A stretch of DNA of 34,961 nt from Caldilineaceae bacterium. GTDB lineage: Bacteria; Chloroflexota; Anaerolineae; Caldilineales; Caldilineaceae. Position 1 is the first letter of the stretch; each line of letters opens with the position of its first letter. The notes under the pieces are model-generated. The model did no database searches. It saw only the letters and a list, made by a program, of their open reading frames with translations, and was not told the origin of the DNA. Made by a program: the position numbers and the translations under genes. The DNA is taken from assembly GCA_022821545.1 (NCBI GenBank), contig JAJEDJ010000023.1:1-34961 (forward strand), in the 5' to 3' direction. Shown piece after piece: positions 1 to 8,452 of the stretch.

Positions 1-267
1 GATGTAGTCGGCATGTCCCGGACAGTCCACGTGCGCATAGTGGCGGTTTTCGGTCTCGTACTCGACGTGCGCAATGGCGATGGTGATGCCGCGGGCCTTC
101 TCTTCCGGCGCATTGTCGATCGCCTCAAACGCACTGAAATCCGCCATACCCCGCAGCGCCAACACCTTCGTGATCGCCGCCGTCAGCGTCGTCTTGCCGT
201 GATCCACATGTCCGATCGTCCCCACGTTCACATGGGGCTTGTTCCTCTCAAATACTGCCTTCGCCAT
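1..267 (-). CDS. tuf: Elongation factor Tu, N-terminal part (cut by window edge)
   Basis: Translation elongation GTPase that delivers aminoacyl-tRNA to the ribosome. The 89 visible codons begin [20 protein letters not shown]. They contain the P-loop GHVDHGKT (residues 19-26), the switch-I stretch with EEKARGITI, and the G3 motif DCPGHADY at the truncated end. The ATG at 265-267 is fixed by a perfect AGGAGG on the minus strand (278-283), 10 nt upstream. The rest of the gene lies beyond position 1. It is downstream of three tRNA genes on the same strand and probably shares their transcript, as tufB does in enterobacteria. The family assignment is certain from the motifs; the co-transcription is inferred. 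Confidence 0.97.
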   Translation of the reverse strand, partial: MAKAVFERNKPHVNVGTIGHVDHGKTTLTAAITKVLALRGMADFSAFEAIDNAPEEKARGITIAIAHVEYETENRHYAHVDCPGHADYI

Positions 268-377
268 TTGGTTGCTGCCTCCTGCTTATGTTTAATGGTC
301 TAATCCGCTGTCTCGCTGCAAAATGAGCAAAGACTTCGAAGCGCGAAAAGATCGTAACCATCAGTATCTGCTGCAAA

Positions 378-403
378 CCGCCCACCAGGGATTAGGTGGG
401 CGG
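378..403 (-). promoter_or_regulatory. Perfect 9-bp hairpin in the tRNA-to-tuf spacer
   Basis: The arms CCGCCCACC (378-386) and GGTGGGCGG (395-403) are perfect complements around an 8-nt loop. They sit in the 232-nt spacer (268-499) between the last tRNA and tuf. On the transcribed (minus) strand the stem is followed by TTTGC, not a long T-run, so it is a weak candidate for an intrinsic terminator. It could be an attenuator or a processing or stability structure that separates tRNA from tuf mRNA levels. The rest of the spacer shows only the tuf ribosome-binding site. Confidence 0.5.
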
Positions 404-495
404 CAATTTTCCTGCGGCTCCTGCACTCAATTGTCAAAAACGCGTTTAACTTGAAGGCTCAGACCCGCCTTACCCCTGCGCGCCGACCTCTTTCA

Positions 496-575
<80 letters not shown>

Positions 576-611
576 AGATCAAACGACTGCAAATTCGCAC
601 TGCCTCTTGAA

Positions 612-695
<84 letters not shown>

Positions 696-793
696 ATTCT
701 TTTAGCGCTTCTATTAATGTGCTCCGCCTGCCCAGCCGCCGCCTACGCATTCACAATCTCAAATCGGCTGCGGTAATTACGCCTATACCGGGA

Positions 794-866
794 AGCCGAC
801 GATCGGACTCGAACCGATAACCGGCTGTTTACAAAACAGCTGCTCTGCCGATTGAGCTACGTCGGC
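794..866 (-). tRNA. tRNA-Thr (anticodon UGU)
   Basis: On the minus strand the acceptor GCCGACG pairs perfectly with CGTCGGC. The D-arm holds GCTCAATCGGCAGAGC, and the anticodon stem GCTGT/ACAGC encloses TTTGTAA, giving anticodon UGU. The T-loop is TTCGAGT. CCA is not encoded. It is the first gene behind the promoter at 891-918. Confidence 0.96.
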
Positions 867-871
867 GCGTG

Positions 872-888
872 CTCAGGCGACACCTGAG
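872..888 (-). repeat. Inverted repeat at the predicted start of the tRNA transcript
   Basis: CTCAGG and CCTGAG (872-877, 883-888) flank a 5-nt loop immediately downstream of the -10 box at 891-896. The predicted transcription start falls in or next to this palindrome. It could be the 5' hairpin of the precursor tRNA transcript or a regulator site. Function unknown. Confidence 0.4.
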
Positions 889-890
889 TG

Positions 891-918
891 ATTATAGCAC
901 ACTTAGAGGGCTGGTCAA
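891..918 (-). promoter_or_regulatory. Sigma-70-type promoter for the tRNA-tuf unit
   Basis: The minus strand has -35 TTGACC (913-918), a 16-bp spacer and a perfect -10 TATAAT (891-896). It sits just upstream of tRNA-Thr(UGU) in an otherwise GC-rich region. This is one of the best-matching promoters in the window and fits a highly expressed stable-RNA/tuf operon. Confidence 0.8.
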
Positions 919-965
919 ATCTGATCTCCTCCAATTGCAAATACGTTTCTTTCAGCTTTTTGAAC

Positions 966-1000
966 CCACTAACCACTAACTGCTAACCGCTGACCACTGC
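966..1000. repeat. Five degenerate heptamer repeats
   Basis: Five consecutive 7-nt units, consensus CCRCTAA, fill the spacer between the divergent tRNA-tuf promoter and uvrC: CCACTAA, CCACTAA, CTGCTAA, CCGCTGA, CCACTGC. Similar C/A-rich sequence recurs near 22919-22967 and 34655-34719. Function unknown. Confidence 0.6.
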
Positions 1001-1036
1001 AATTCCATCGCAGTTCCACCGCCCATACAGTCGTGA

Positions 1037-1042
1037 TACAAT
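1037..1042 (+). promoter_or_regulatory. -10 element of uvrC, possibly giving a leaderless mRNA
   Basis: TACAAT lies only 7 nt before the uvrC ATG, so transcription would start at or next to the A of the start codon. No Shine-Dalgarno sequence precedes that ATG. The -35 region (TTCCAC, 17 bp upstream) is poor, so the promoter call is moderate. Confidence 0.4.
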
Positions 1043-1049
1043 CAAACAT

Positions 1050-2945
1050 ATGAAAGCCCGAATTCCGCAACAGGTTCGCCGAAAACTCGAAGAGCTCCCC
1101 GGCAAGCCCGGCTGCTATCTCATGTGGGACGAGCATGCCAGGCCTCTCTACGTGGGCAAAGCCCTCGTCCTCCGCTCTCGTGTACGCAGCTATTTCCAGC
1201 GGTCCGCCAAACACTCTCCCCGCATCGACGAGATGGTCGGCAAAGTTCGGGATATCACCTGGTGGGTCGCCGGAACCGAGATGGAAGCGCTGATCCTCGA
1301 AAATGACCTGATAAAGCGTTACCAACCCCACTACAATGTCATGCTCAAGGATGACAAGGGGTATCCCTATATTAAAGTCAACTGGCAGGATGACTTCCCC
1401 AAAGTGGAGCGCGTGCGCCAGCTTCATAACGACGGCGCTCGCTATTTTGGCCCCTTCACCAGCAGCTGGGCTGTAGGCCGCACACTCGAATCGGTACGCA
1501 AAGTCTTTCCCTACCTCGACTGTGACCGTACCATCTCCGGCAGCGACGAAAGCCCCTGCCTCTACTACCACCTTAAACTGTGCGGCGCCCCTTGTATCGG
1601 CGTCCAGAGCCGCACCGAATATCGCGAAGGCATCGGGCAGCTTGTCAACTTCCTCGAAGGTGACACCGAGAAAGTGATCAACGAGTTGGAGACCCGGATG
1701 CACAACGCCGCCGGTCGCTTCAACTTCGAGCTCGCCGCCGTCTACCGGGACCGCATCAAGGCCGCCCAGCGCATCGTCCACCAGCAGAAAATCGTCGGCG
1801 TCCATAACGACGACGAAGACGTCGTCGCCATCGCCCAGGACGTGAAATCCAGCGACACCGTCGTCCAAATTCTGATGGTGCGCCGCGGCAGACTCATTGG
1901 AAGAGAAAACTTCGCCTTGCAAGGGGTCGAAGTCTATGAGACCAGCGCCCAAAATCTGGGCGATCTGATCGGCATCTTCATCCAGCGCTTCTATGCCGAT
2001 GCCGCCCATGTTCCGCCCCGCGTGCTTGTCCAGTTCGCGCCCCGCACAAAAGACCTTCTCGCAGCCTGGCTCACCAAACTGCGCGGCACAAAGGTCGAGA
2101 TCCGCATGCCCCAGCGGGGCCAGAAGCGCAAACTGATGGAGTTCGCCAAGAACAATGCCGCAGAGCATCTGCGCGTCCAGAAGGTCCAATGGGCCGCAGA
2201 CACCAACCGTCAGACAGAAGCGCTCGCCGAACTCCAGGACGCTCTGAATCTCCAGGCGCCGCCGACCCGTATCGAATGCTACGACATCAGCACCTTGCAG
2301 GGAACCAATACGGTCGGTTCCATGGTCGTGTTCGCCCGCGGCGCCCCCATGAAATCCGCATACAAACGTTTTAAAATTCGCGGCAAAGGCGCCCACGGCG
2401 AACCCGACGACTACGCCAGTATGCTCGAAGTCCTGCGCCGTCGATTCCGCCGCGCCGTCGAAGAAGACGCAGACCGGCCCGGCCGCAGACCCGCCGGCGC
2501 CAGTCAATGGAAACTCCTGCCTGATCTTGTAATCGTTGACGGCGGCAAGGGCCAGCTCGGGGTTGCAAATGACGTGTTGGCGGAGTTCGGGCTGTCCGAC
2601 AGAGTTCCCGTCGTCGCCCTGGCAAAACGGGAAGAGGAGATATTCCTTCCCCAGCGCCGCGATCCAGTCCGCCTGCGTCGCGGCAGCCGGGCTTTCTATA
2701 TGGTACAGCGTATCCGCGACGAGGCCCACCGTTTCGCCGTCACCTACCATCGCAATCTGCGCCGCAAGGGCCAGACGAAAACCGTGCTCGACACTCTGCC
2801 CGGCATCGGCCCCAGAAGAAGGAAGTCACTTCTCCAATACTTCAACGGCGACCTCGATAAGATGCGCCAGGCCACCCTGGATGAACTGCGCACCGTGCCG
2901 GGCATGAACCGCAGCGCCGCGCAAACGGTCAAGGAGCATCTGTGA
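1050..2945 (+). CDS. uvrC: Excinuclease ABC subunit C (UvrC)
   Basis: Nucleotide-excision-repair nuclease that makes the 3' and 5' incisions on UvrB-marked DNA. The 631 residues show the full family layout. The N-terminal GIY-YIG nuclease has GCYLM and YVGKA near residues 21-38. A UVR (UvrB-binding) segment lies near 205-245. The RNase H-like nuclease domain carries ECYDIS near 410 and VDGGKGQL near 500. Two C-terminal helix-hairpin-helix motifs follow (LPGIGPRRRKSL, VPGMNRSAA). Length is normal for the family. The gene stops at 2945, 13 nt before the next start, so the two are probably co-transcribed. A long open frame on the opposite strand is a codon-bias shadow. Confidence 0.97.
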   Translation: MKARIPQQVRRKLEELPGKPGCYLMWDEHARPLYVGKALVLRSRVRSYFQRSAKHSPRIDEMVGKVRDITWWVAGTEMEALILENDLIKRYQPHYNVMLKDDKGYPYIKVNWQDDFPKVERVRQLHNDGARYFGPFTSSWAVGRTLESVRKVFPYLDCDRTISGSDESPCLYYHLKLCGAPCIGVQSRTEYREGIGQLVNFLEGDTEKVINELETRMHNAAGRFNFELAAVYRDRIKAAQRIVHQQKIVGVHNDDEDVVAIAQDVKSSDTVVQILMVRRGRLIGRENFALQGVEVYETSAQNLGDLIGIFIQRFYADAAHVPPRVLVQFAPRTKDLLAAWLTKLRGTKVEIRMPQRGQKRKLMEFAKNNAAEHLRVQKVQWAADTNRQTEALAELQDALNLQAPPTRIECYDISTLQGTNTVGSMVVFARGAPMKSAYKRFKIRGKGAHGEPDDYASMLEVLRRRFRRAVEEDADRPGRRPAGASQWKLLPDLVIVDGGKGQLGVANDVLAEFGLSDRVPVVALAKREEEIFLPQRRDPVRLRRGSRAFYMVQRIRDEAHRFAVTYHRNLRRKGQTKTVLDTLPGIGPRRRKSLLQYFNGDLDKMRQATLDELRTVPGMNRSAAQTVKEHL

Positions 2946-2958
2946 AGGAGTACCTGCA

Positions 2959-5505
2959 ATGACTCGCGGCAATCGGGCCGGCCTCGCCCGTTTTGTCGGC
3001 GCCCCCCCCTCTCTGGCGCTGCTGCAATCTCTTCTCTATCTGAAAGGATTGCCCTTGGATGAGGTCGCCGGTCTCCTCCAATCCAACTCCCTTGTCGTCG
3101 AATTCTCCCCCGGCGATGAACTGACCCGACAGGATGACGTCGCCGAGTATCTTTTCTTCATCCTCAGCGGCTCCGTCCGCGTAACCCGGCGGGACAATAC
3201 CGCAGCCGGCGTCGAAGACACGCTCACCCGCCTCGCCATCGCCGGCGACATCCTTGGCCGTTATGAGCTGACCTTCAGTCTCTCCTGTATAAGCACGGCC
3301 ACTGCTGAAAACGAAGTCTCGGCCCTGTGTATCGAACGCTCAACCGTCGAACGGCTTCTCTACCGCTATCCCACCACCCACCAGCAGACCGCCTACCAGA
3401 CCATGGTCAATCGTCTGCGGACCATGCCGCTGCTCGCCGATGTTGACATGGTCATCCTCGGCTTCCTGGCCGACGAAATCCGCGGCCAGACGGTGAAGAC
3501 GGGCACAGTCCTCTACACACAGAACCAGGTCCCGGGCACACTCTATCTCATCGCCCAGGGACAAATTGAACTCTACCATCCTCGCAGGACCGACAACCGT
3601 CTCCTGTTGGGCACCGGCGGCGCCTTCGGCTTCCCCGGCAGTGTCGGCGTGACCAATAACTCGGCCCCGGACAAATACGGCCACTGGGCTGAAGCAAAAA
3701 CTGAAACGACTGTCTACGAGCTGCCCTGGAAAACCATCCGCCAGGTCGGCCGCCGCTTCCCCCAGGCGATTGACCCGGAAATACAGCTGCTGCCTGCCAA
3801 AACCATCAGTGCTGTCTCCTTCTTCGCCGGCCTGACGCCCCGCGAACAGATCCAGCTGTCCGGCTTCTGCAGCTTCTGCCGCATCCCCCAATACCATCCA
3901 ATCATGCAGCAGGGCGACAGCGCCGACAGCATGTGGATCCTGCTGGAAAATAGCCGCGCCGTCTTGAGCGCGCTCGACGAAGAAAACCGCGCCCTGCCCC
4001 GGGCGCCGGTACGCGGCACAGTTACTTTCAACGAGTCTGCGCTCCTCGCGCCGACCCCCGTGGAGCTGACAGTCGAATCCGAACCCGGCAGCCTCTGGCT
4101 GCGGCTCCACCGGGAGGACTACCAGCGCCTGGGGCAAATCTGCGGTCCCGAAATCCTCGACAAAGTCGCCGACCGCCTTCCCGCCCAGACCGACGACGCC
4201 GATCACGGGCAGCGGCAGGACTATCCCTGGTTGCGCAAAGACGAGCTGCTTGTCAACCTGCATCTGCGCCATTGGCTCGCGCTGCTGGGTCAGACGAAAG
4301 TCTCCGCCCTCGCCGTCCTCGTCAGCGCAGGTCTGGTCTGGCTGCTCTCCAATCTCGGTTTCTCCCTCTGGGTCCCCATGGGAATCAGCGCGCTTCTCGT
4401 GCTCCTGTCGCTTATCTGGGGTGTCCTCAACTACCTGAACGACTACTTTATCGTTACCAACCGGCGGGTCATCCAGCAAGAGAAGATCATCTTTTTCAGT
4501 GAACATCGCCAGGAAGCCCTGCTCGAACATATCCAGCGTGTGGACGTAGCCACAACATTCTGGGGCAATCTGTTCAACTACGGCACCCTGTCCGTTTACA
4601 CCGCCGGCACAACGGGCTCCATCGACTTCGACTTCGTCGGCGACCCCGACAGCCTCCGAACCGCGATCTTCCACCACCGCAGCCTGTCCCAGCAGCGGTC
4701 CAGCGCTGAAAACAAGCTGGACATCCAGAACGCCCTTGAGGACCGTCTCGGTCTCTCCGTCGACTTGCCAGCCAGAGTGCATACCGATCTGGCGCCCTCC
4801 GCCTCAGAAGACATCGCTGCCGGGCAGGACCCTTGGCAAAAACTCGGCCAAAAACTCCGCCAAAATCTCAGCCAACTCATTTCCGTCGACCGCTCTCTCG
4901 ACTGGGAGTCTACCGAACGAATCGTCTGGCACAAGCACTGGTGGGTCCTCTTTGTCCAGGTTGTTCTTCCCGGTCTCCTGCTCCTGTTTGAGTTCCTGTT
5001 TCTGGCCGGTGGGTTCTCCTCGGTTGCCCTGATGCAGCAGCTTCAGTCCAGCCTGGATGCGCAGACTCTGCTGGTGTCCGGGGGACTGGTGACTCTCGCA
5101 ACCCTGGGCTGGATCCTCTGGGCCGTCGCCGACTGGTGGAATGACACCTACACGGTAACCGAAGATAGAATTATCGACATCGAGAAGCTGCCCCTCTTCC
5201 TCAGCGAACAGCGTCGTGAAGCCCAGCTCAGCGACATTCAGGACATCCGCCTTGAGATGAACTCACCGCTGAAAGTGATGCTGAATTTCGGCAACATTAT
5301 CGTTCAAACCGCGGCCGGCGAAGGCGCATTCACCTTCGATCACGTTCCCAATCCCAGAATCGTCAAAGAAGAAATCACCCGCAGGATGATCGCTTGGCGG
5401 CGGGAGGATGAACGGCGCAAGGCCCACGACCGCAGCAAAGACCTGCCCGACTGGTTCGAAATGTACAATCGGTTGGAAACGGGACAAGCCAGAAATGAGG
5501 AGTGA
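2959..5505 (+). CDS. Large membrane protein with three cyclic-nucleotide-binding-like domains and two PH (bPH2-like) domains
   Basis: This 848-residue protein starts at an ATG 8 nt after AAGGAG, just behind uvrC. Three CRP/CNB-type beta-rolls lie at about residues 20-150, 155-280 and 285-410; the first shows FSPGDELTRQDD and LFFILSGSVRV, the second LYLIAQGQIEL. Then come two copies of a paired-TM plus YdbS/bPH2-like module. The first hydrophobic pair is near 447-495, followed by DYFIVTNRRVIQQEK. The second is near 660-720, followed by DTYTVTEDRIIDIEK. The C-terminal tail is charged. No DNA-binding helix-turn-helix is seen. Role inferred: a membrane-anchored sensor or scaffold that may respond to a nucleotide. 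Whether the CNB pockets bind a ligand cannot be read from sequence alone. It converges on the metallophosphoesterase gene. Confidence 0.85.
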   Translation: MTRGNRAGLARFVGAPPSLALLQSLLYLKGLPLDEVAGLLQSNSLVVEFSPGDELTRQDDVAEYLFFILSGSVRVTRRDNTAAGVEDTLTRLAIAGDILGRYELTFSLSCISTATAENEVSALCIERSTVERLLYRYPTTHQQTAYQTMVNRLRTMPLLADVDMVILGFLADEIRGQTVKTGTVLYTQNQVPGTLYLIAQGQIELYHPRRTDNRLLLGTGGAFGFPGSVGVTNNSAPDKYGHWAEAKTETTVYELPWKTIRQVGRRFPQAIDPEIQLLPAKTISAVSFFAGLTPREQIQLSGFCSFCRIPQYHPIMQQGDSADSMWILLENSRAVLSALDEENRALPRAPVRGTVTFNESALLAPTPVELTVESEPGSLWLRLHREDYQRLGQICGPEILDKVADRLPAQTDDADHGQRQDYPWLRKDELLVNLHLRHWLALLGQTKVSALAVLVSAGLVWLLSNLGFSLWVPMGISALLVLLSLIWGVLNYLNDYFIVTNRRVIQQEKIIFFSEHRQEALLEHIQRVDVATTFWGNLFNYGTLSVYTAGTTGSIDFDFVGDPDSLRTAIFHHRSLSQQRSSAENKLDIQNALEDRLGLSVDLPARVHTDLAPSASEDIAAGQDPWQKLGQKLRQNLSQLISVDRSLDWESTERIVWHKHWWVLFVQVVLPGLLLLFEFLFLAGGFSSVALMQQLQSSLDAQTLLVSGGLVTLATLGWILWAVADWWNDTYTVTEDRIIDIEKLPLFLSEQRREAQLSDIQDIRLEMNSPLKVMLNFGNIIVQTAAGEGAFTFDHVPNPRIVKEEITRRMIAWRREDERRKAHDRSKDLPDWFEMYNRLETGQARNEE

Positions 5506-5592
5506 GGATCTGACAGAAGAGAGAAGCGACGGCAGAGGGTGGGAAACGGTCTTGGTCCGTTCTACGTGTCCAACGAACTGACAGAACGCATC

Positions 5593-6387
5593 TTAACTTC
5601 CAAACGTCAGGCGGTCGATCAGCCGGCGCGGCAGCTTGACAACTCGCATCTGGCTTTGCGTCAAATCAATCGGATACGCGACCCGGCGCTGTTCCCACGT
5701 CTGCTCCTCCAGGTCCAGCAAAGCGTAGGCCGCTCGGGGATCGTTGTCCCTTGGCTGCCCCACACTGCCGGGATTGAGGATCAGGCGCTCCAGTTCCGTC
5801 AGTTCCAGGCGCACACGTTGCCCCTCGTAGGGCCTTAGATAATCGACAGTCACCGGAATACCGTTGCGGCTGCCTCGCCTCGAAAATATCTTTCTCAGCT
5901 GCCAGCGGTAGATCGCCGGCTTGTGAGTATGACCCACCAGACACATCTTGGTCTCAAAATGGGCAAAGTTCTCCAGGGCAATCTCCGGCGACTGCACATA
6001 TTCCGACACCGGTTCGCGCGGGCTCGCGTGCGTGATGATTAAACTGTCCGCGCCTTCCGGTTCAAGTGGTTTGGCTGGTAAACTGTCGAGGAACTCACGA
6101 CTCTTTTCGTTCAGTTCGCCCTGCGTCCATTCAACGGCCGCTCGAGCTAAGGGGTTGAAGTACTGAATATCCAGGCCCGGGCGCCCCAACACCGCCCAAT
6201 CATGGTTGCCAATGACGCACAGGTCCGCCTCGGCCCGAACAAAATCGATGCACTCATTCGGCGCCGGTCCGTAACCGACTACATCGCCCAAACACCAGAT
6301 CGCGTCGAAGCGGTCCGCGGCATCGGACATAACCGTTTCCAGGGCGACAAAATTGGCGTGTATATCTGAAATGACCAGTACGCGCAT
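5593..6387 (-). CDS. YfcE/MJ0936-type calcineurin-like metallophosphoesterase
   Basis: Two-metal phosphodiesterase of 264 residues. Metal-binding motifs appear in order: DIHAN (residues 8-12), GDVVGYGP, GNHDW, ITHAS, GHTH and the NPGSVGQPR loop. The set is complete, so an active enzyme is expected. The substrate is unknown; relatives cleave cyclic nucleotides or other phosphodiesters. No signal peptide, so cytoplasmic. It is transcribed divergently from nadK and converges with the cNMP-binding-domain gene. A functional link to that possible nucleotide sensor is speculative. Its start codon lies 6 nt after the -10 box, so its mRNA may be leaderless. Confidence 0.9.
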   Translation of the reverse strand: MRVLVISDIHANFVALETVMSDAADRFDAIWCLGDVVGYGPAPNECIDFVRAEADLCVIGNHDWAVLGRPGLDIQYFNPLARAAVEWTQGELNEKSREFLDSLPAKPLEPEGADSLIITHASPREPVSEYVQSPEIALENFAHFETKMCLVGHTHKPAIYRWQLRKIFSRRGSRNGIPVTVDYLRPYEGQRVRLELTELERLILNPGSVGQPRDNDPRAAYALLDLEEQTWEQRRVAYPIDLTQSQMRVVKLPRRLIDRLTFGS

Positions 6388-6393
6388 TCCTTC

Positions 6394-6422
6394 ATCTTAA
6401 CACAGGCCGGATTTGACCTCAA
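6394..6422 (-). promoter_or_regulatory. Promoter of the metallophosphoesterase gene
   Basis: The minus strand has -35 TTGAGG (6417-6422), a 17-bp spacer and -10 TAAGAT (6394-6399). The ATG follows 6 nt after the -10, with GAAGGA directly abutting it. On the plus strand TTGACC (6413-6418) overlaps the -35, with TATTAA (6434-6439) at a short 15-bp spacing. The divergent nadK promoter may therefore share this DNA. Confidence 0.6.
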
Positions 6423-6506
6423 ACGGTCACATGTATTAATTGGATATATGTTTTTTCATTTCAACCGCAATACCGGTGCCACATCAGTCTGTGAAAGATA
6501 TCTGAC

Positions 6507-7373
6507 ATGACCGACGACGCAAGCTGCCCATTTCATCGCATCGGCATCCTGCACCACCCCCGCAAACCGGAATCGCTGGACTTGGCGGGTCAGATGGAAC
6601 AGTTCCTGCAAAGCGCCGGTGTGAGTGAAACGTGGCGCCACTCCGCCTGGGATTCCGAAGTCATCAAGTCCAGGCTCCCCGACGTCGACCTGCTGATCAC
6701 CCTCGGCGGCGACGGCACCATGCTGCGCGCCGCTCGGCTCGGTGCGGCCTACAACGTACCCATGCTTGGCGTAAAGATGGGCAGGCTCGGCTTTCTGGCG
6801 GAAATCTTTCCCCAGGACTGGCTCTCACCCTTGGAAAAACTGCTCGATGGCGACTACTGGATCGAAGAGCGGCTCATGGTGCGTGCAATCGTGGAAAAGG
6901 CCGGCGCCAACGGAGCCGAACGCACCGTCCGCTGCACCTTCGATGCCCTTAACGATGTCGTCCTCAGCCGCGGCAGCCTCGCCCGCATCGTCCGCGTCAG
7001 CGCAAACCTCGATGGCGGCTACCTCACCACCTATACCTGCGACGGCCTCATCGTCAGCACCGCCACCGGCAGCACCGCCTACGCCCTCGCAGCCGGCGGC
7101 CCTATCCTGCCCCCGGACCTGCGCAATATCCTCGTGATCCCCGTCGCCCCCCACATGAGCATGGACCGCGCAGTTGTCCTTTCCGAAGGCGCTGAAGTGC
7201 GCCTCCGTGTCTACAGCGACCACTCAGCCATGCTCACGGTGGACGGCCAGTTCGAAGTCGAAGTGGACGACACCGACGAAATCGTTGTCGACAGCAGCCC
7301 CTATCAAGCCCGCTTTATTCGACTTCGCCCGCGCAGCTACTTCTACCAAACGCTTATGGACAAGCTGAAATGA
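6507..7373 (+). CDS. nadK: NAD kinase
   Basis: ATP- or polyphosphate-dependent phosphorylation of NAD to NADP in the cytoplasm. The 288 residues carry the GGDGT signature (67-71), the NDVV substrate motif near 148, and the glycine-rich segment CDGLIVSTATGSTAYALAAGGP near 170-190. Length is typical. The ribosome-binding site is weak (GAAAG, about 13 nt upstream). The J-domain-like gene follows after 64 nt on the same strand and is probably in the same operon. Confidence 0.96.
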   Translation: MTDDASCPFHRIGILHHPRKPESLDLAGQMEQFLQSAGVSETWRHSAWDSEVIKSRLPDVDLLITLGGDGTMLRAARLGAAYNVPMLGVKMGRLGFLAEIFPQDWLSPLEKLLDGDYWIEERLMVRAIVEKAGANGAERTVRCTFDALNDVVLSRGSLARIVRVSANLDGGYLTTYTCDGLIVSTATGSTAYALAAGGPILPPDLRNILVIPVAPHMSMDRAVVLSEGAEVRLRVYSDHSAMLTVDGQFEVEVDDTDEIVVDSSPYQARFIRLRPRSYFYQTLMDKLK

Positions 7374-7437
7374 CCAGCGTGACGCTCACATTGCGCCCCT
7401 TGCGCGTATCCGGTGGCCTAGTGGAAAGCAGATTCTG

Positions 7438-8199
7438 ATGTCAGACGACTCAATCCAGACGGACAAGGAGCTTTACCGTACCCTCGATCTCCAAGAAGAT
7501 GCCGGGCAGGAGGAGATCACGCAGCAGTTCCTGCGGCTGCAGAAGCTGTACCAGCCCGAAACGCTGGAATCCGCCGCCGACCGGGCCTACGCCGAGCAAA
7601 AACTGGCTGCCGTTGAAAAAGCCTACGAAATTCTCGGCGATCCCGCCCGTCGCGCCATCTATGACGGCAGACCCGCCCCGATCCAGGTAGGCAGCGACGG
7701 CGAACCGCAAAGCATGACCTGCGCCAACCACCCCGACCGGGAAACACTCCTGCGCTGCAACAAATGCGGGAAACCGATCTGCATCTCCTGTGCCGTGCGT
7801 ACGCCCGTCGGCTACCGCTGCAACGAATGTGTACGCGAGCAGCAGAACATCTACTTCAACGCCTTGGGCCGGGACAACATCGTCGCCCTGGCCGTTGGCT
7901 TTGTCCTTACGTTGATCGTCGCCCCCATCGTCGGCTTTCTACTCGGCAGCATTGGCTTTTTCGGATTCTTCATCGCCTTCATCATCGGTTCCGGCGCCGG
8001 TACCCTCGCGGCCCGCATCATTCGCCGCGCAGTGGGCAACCGCCGCGGCCGTAGACTGCCCCACATGGCCGTTGCCGGCATCATTCTGGGCGTCGCGCCG
8101 TGGGCGCTTCTGTTCCTCCTTTCAGGCGGCAGAGCCTTCCTGATGCTGCTCCTCTTTGCCGGCCTGACCATCGCCTCCGCTTTCCCCCAGCTGAGATAG
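7438..8199 (+). CDS. Degenerate J-domain / zinc-finger membrane protein
   Basis: Residues about 10-75 look like a DnaJ J-domain (ELYRTLDL, AVEKAYEILGDPARRAIYD). However, the HPD tripeptide that stimulates Hsp70 is replaced (LYQPETL near 38-43), so it probably cannot activate DnaK in the normal way. A cysteine-rich B-box-like zinc finger follows at about 93-131, with CANHP, CNKCGKPIC, SCAV and CNEC. The C-terminal half is hydrophobic with three or four membrane segments (about 146-175, 175-192, 205-250). There is no signal peptide, so the J-like and zinc domains are likely cytoplasmic. GGAAAG lies 10 nt before the ATG. Function unknown; a membrane-bound scaffold is a guess. Confidence 0.8.
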   Translation: MSDDSIQTDKELYRTLDLQEDAGQEEITQQFLRLQKLYQPETLESAADRAYAEQKLAAVEKAYEILGDPARRAIYDGRPAPIQVGSDGEPQSMTCANHPDRETLLRCNKCGKPICISCAVRTPVGYRCNECVREQQNIYFNALGRDNIVALAVGFVLTLIVAPIVGFLLGSIGFFGFFIAFIIGSGAGTLAARIIRRAVGNRRGRRLPHMAVAGIILGVAPWALLFLLSGGRAFLMLLLFAGLTIASAFPQLR

Positions 8200-8320
8200 A
8201 GCGCCCGCCTGGAACCTCTCTTGTTGTCCGGGAATGCGGCGGGCAGGGCGCCGCAAACGCGCGCCCCCCAATAGGACTTCGTCCGCAACGGAAAACGACC
8301 CTGTCCCGACGCTGGCGCAC

Positions 8321-8352
8321 TGTATCAAATAGGACCTGTATCAAATAGGACC
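8321..8352. repeat. Perfect 16-bp tandem duplication
   Basis: TGTATCAAATAGGACC occurs twice back to back (8321-8336, 8337-8352). A third partial match, AATAGGAC, lies at about 8270. It is in the 253-bp non-coding gap (8200-8452) between convergent genes, so it is unlikely to be a promoter operator. Nothing else is supportable in this gap. Confidence 0.7.
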
Positions 8353-8452
8353 TGCAGATCTCGGAGACGCCCACGGGGGAGAGGGCGCCTCCGCATAGCG
8401 GTCCTGGGTTCCGGTACCAGCCTCACAGCCGCAGCGGCGCGGGCCATCTCCT

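Noticed and set aside
969..2750. 593-codon open frame opposite uvrC
   Set aside because: Its sequence has no family features and lies exactly antisense to uvrC, whose domains are complete. GC-rich codon bias keeps the opposite strand open.
3340..4782. 480-codon open frame opposite the cNMP-binding/PH gene
   Set aside because: Antisense shadow; low-complexity Gly/Val/Asp-rich sequence with no ribosome-binding site or recognisable domain.
5506..5592. Short AACGG/CCGTT hairpin as a bidirectional terminator between convergent genes
   Set aside because: Only about 5 bp of stem with no T-run on either side.
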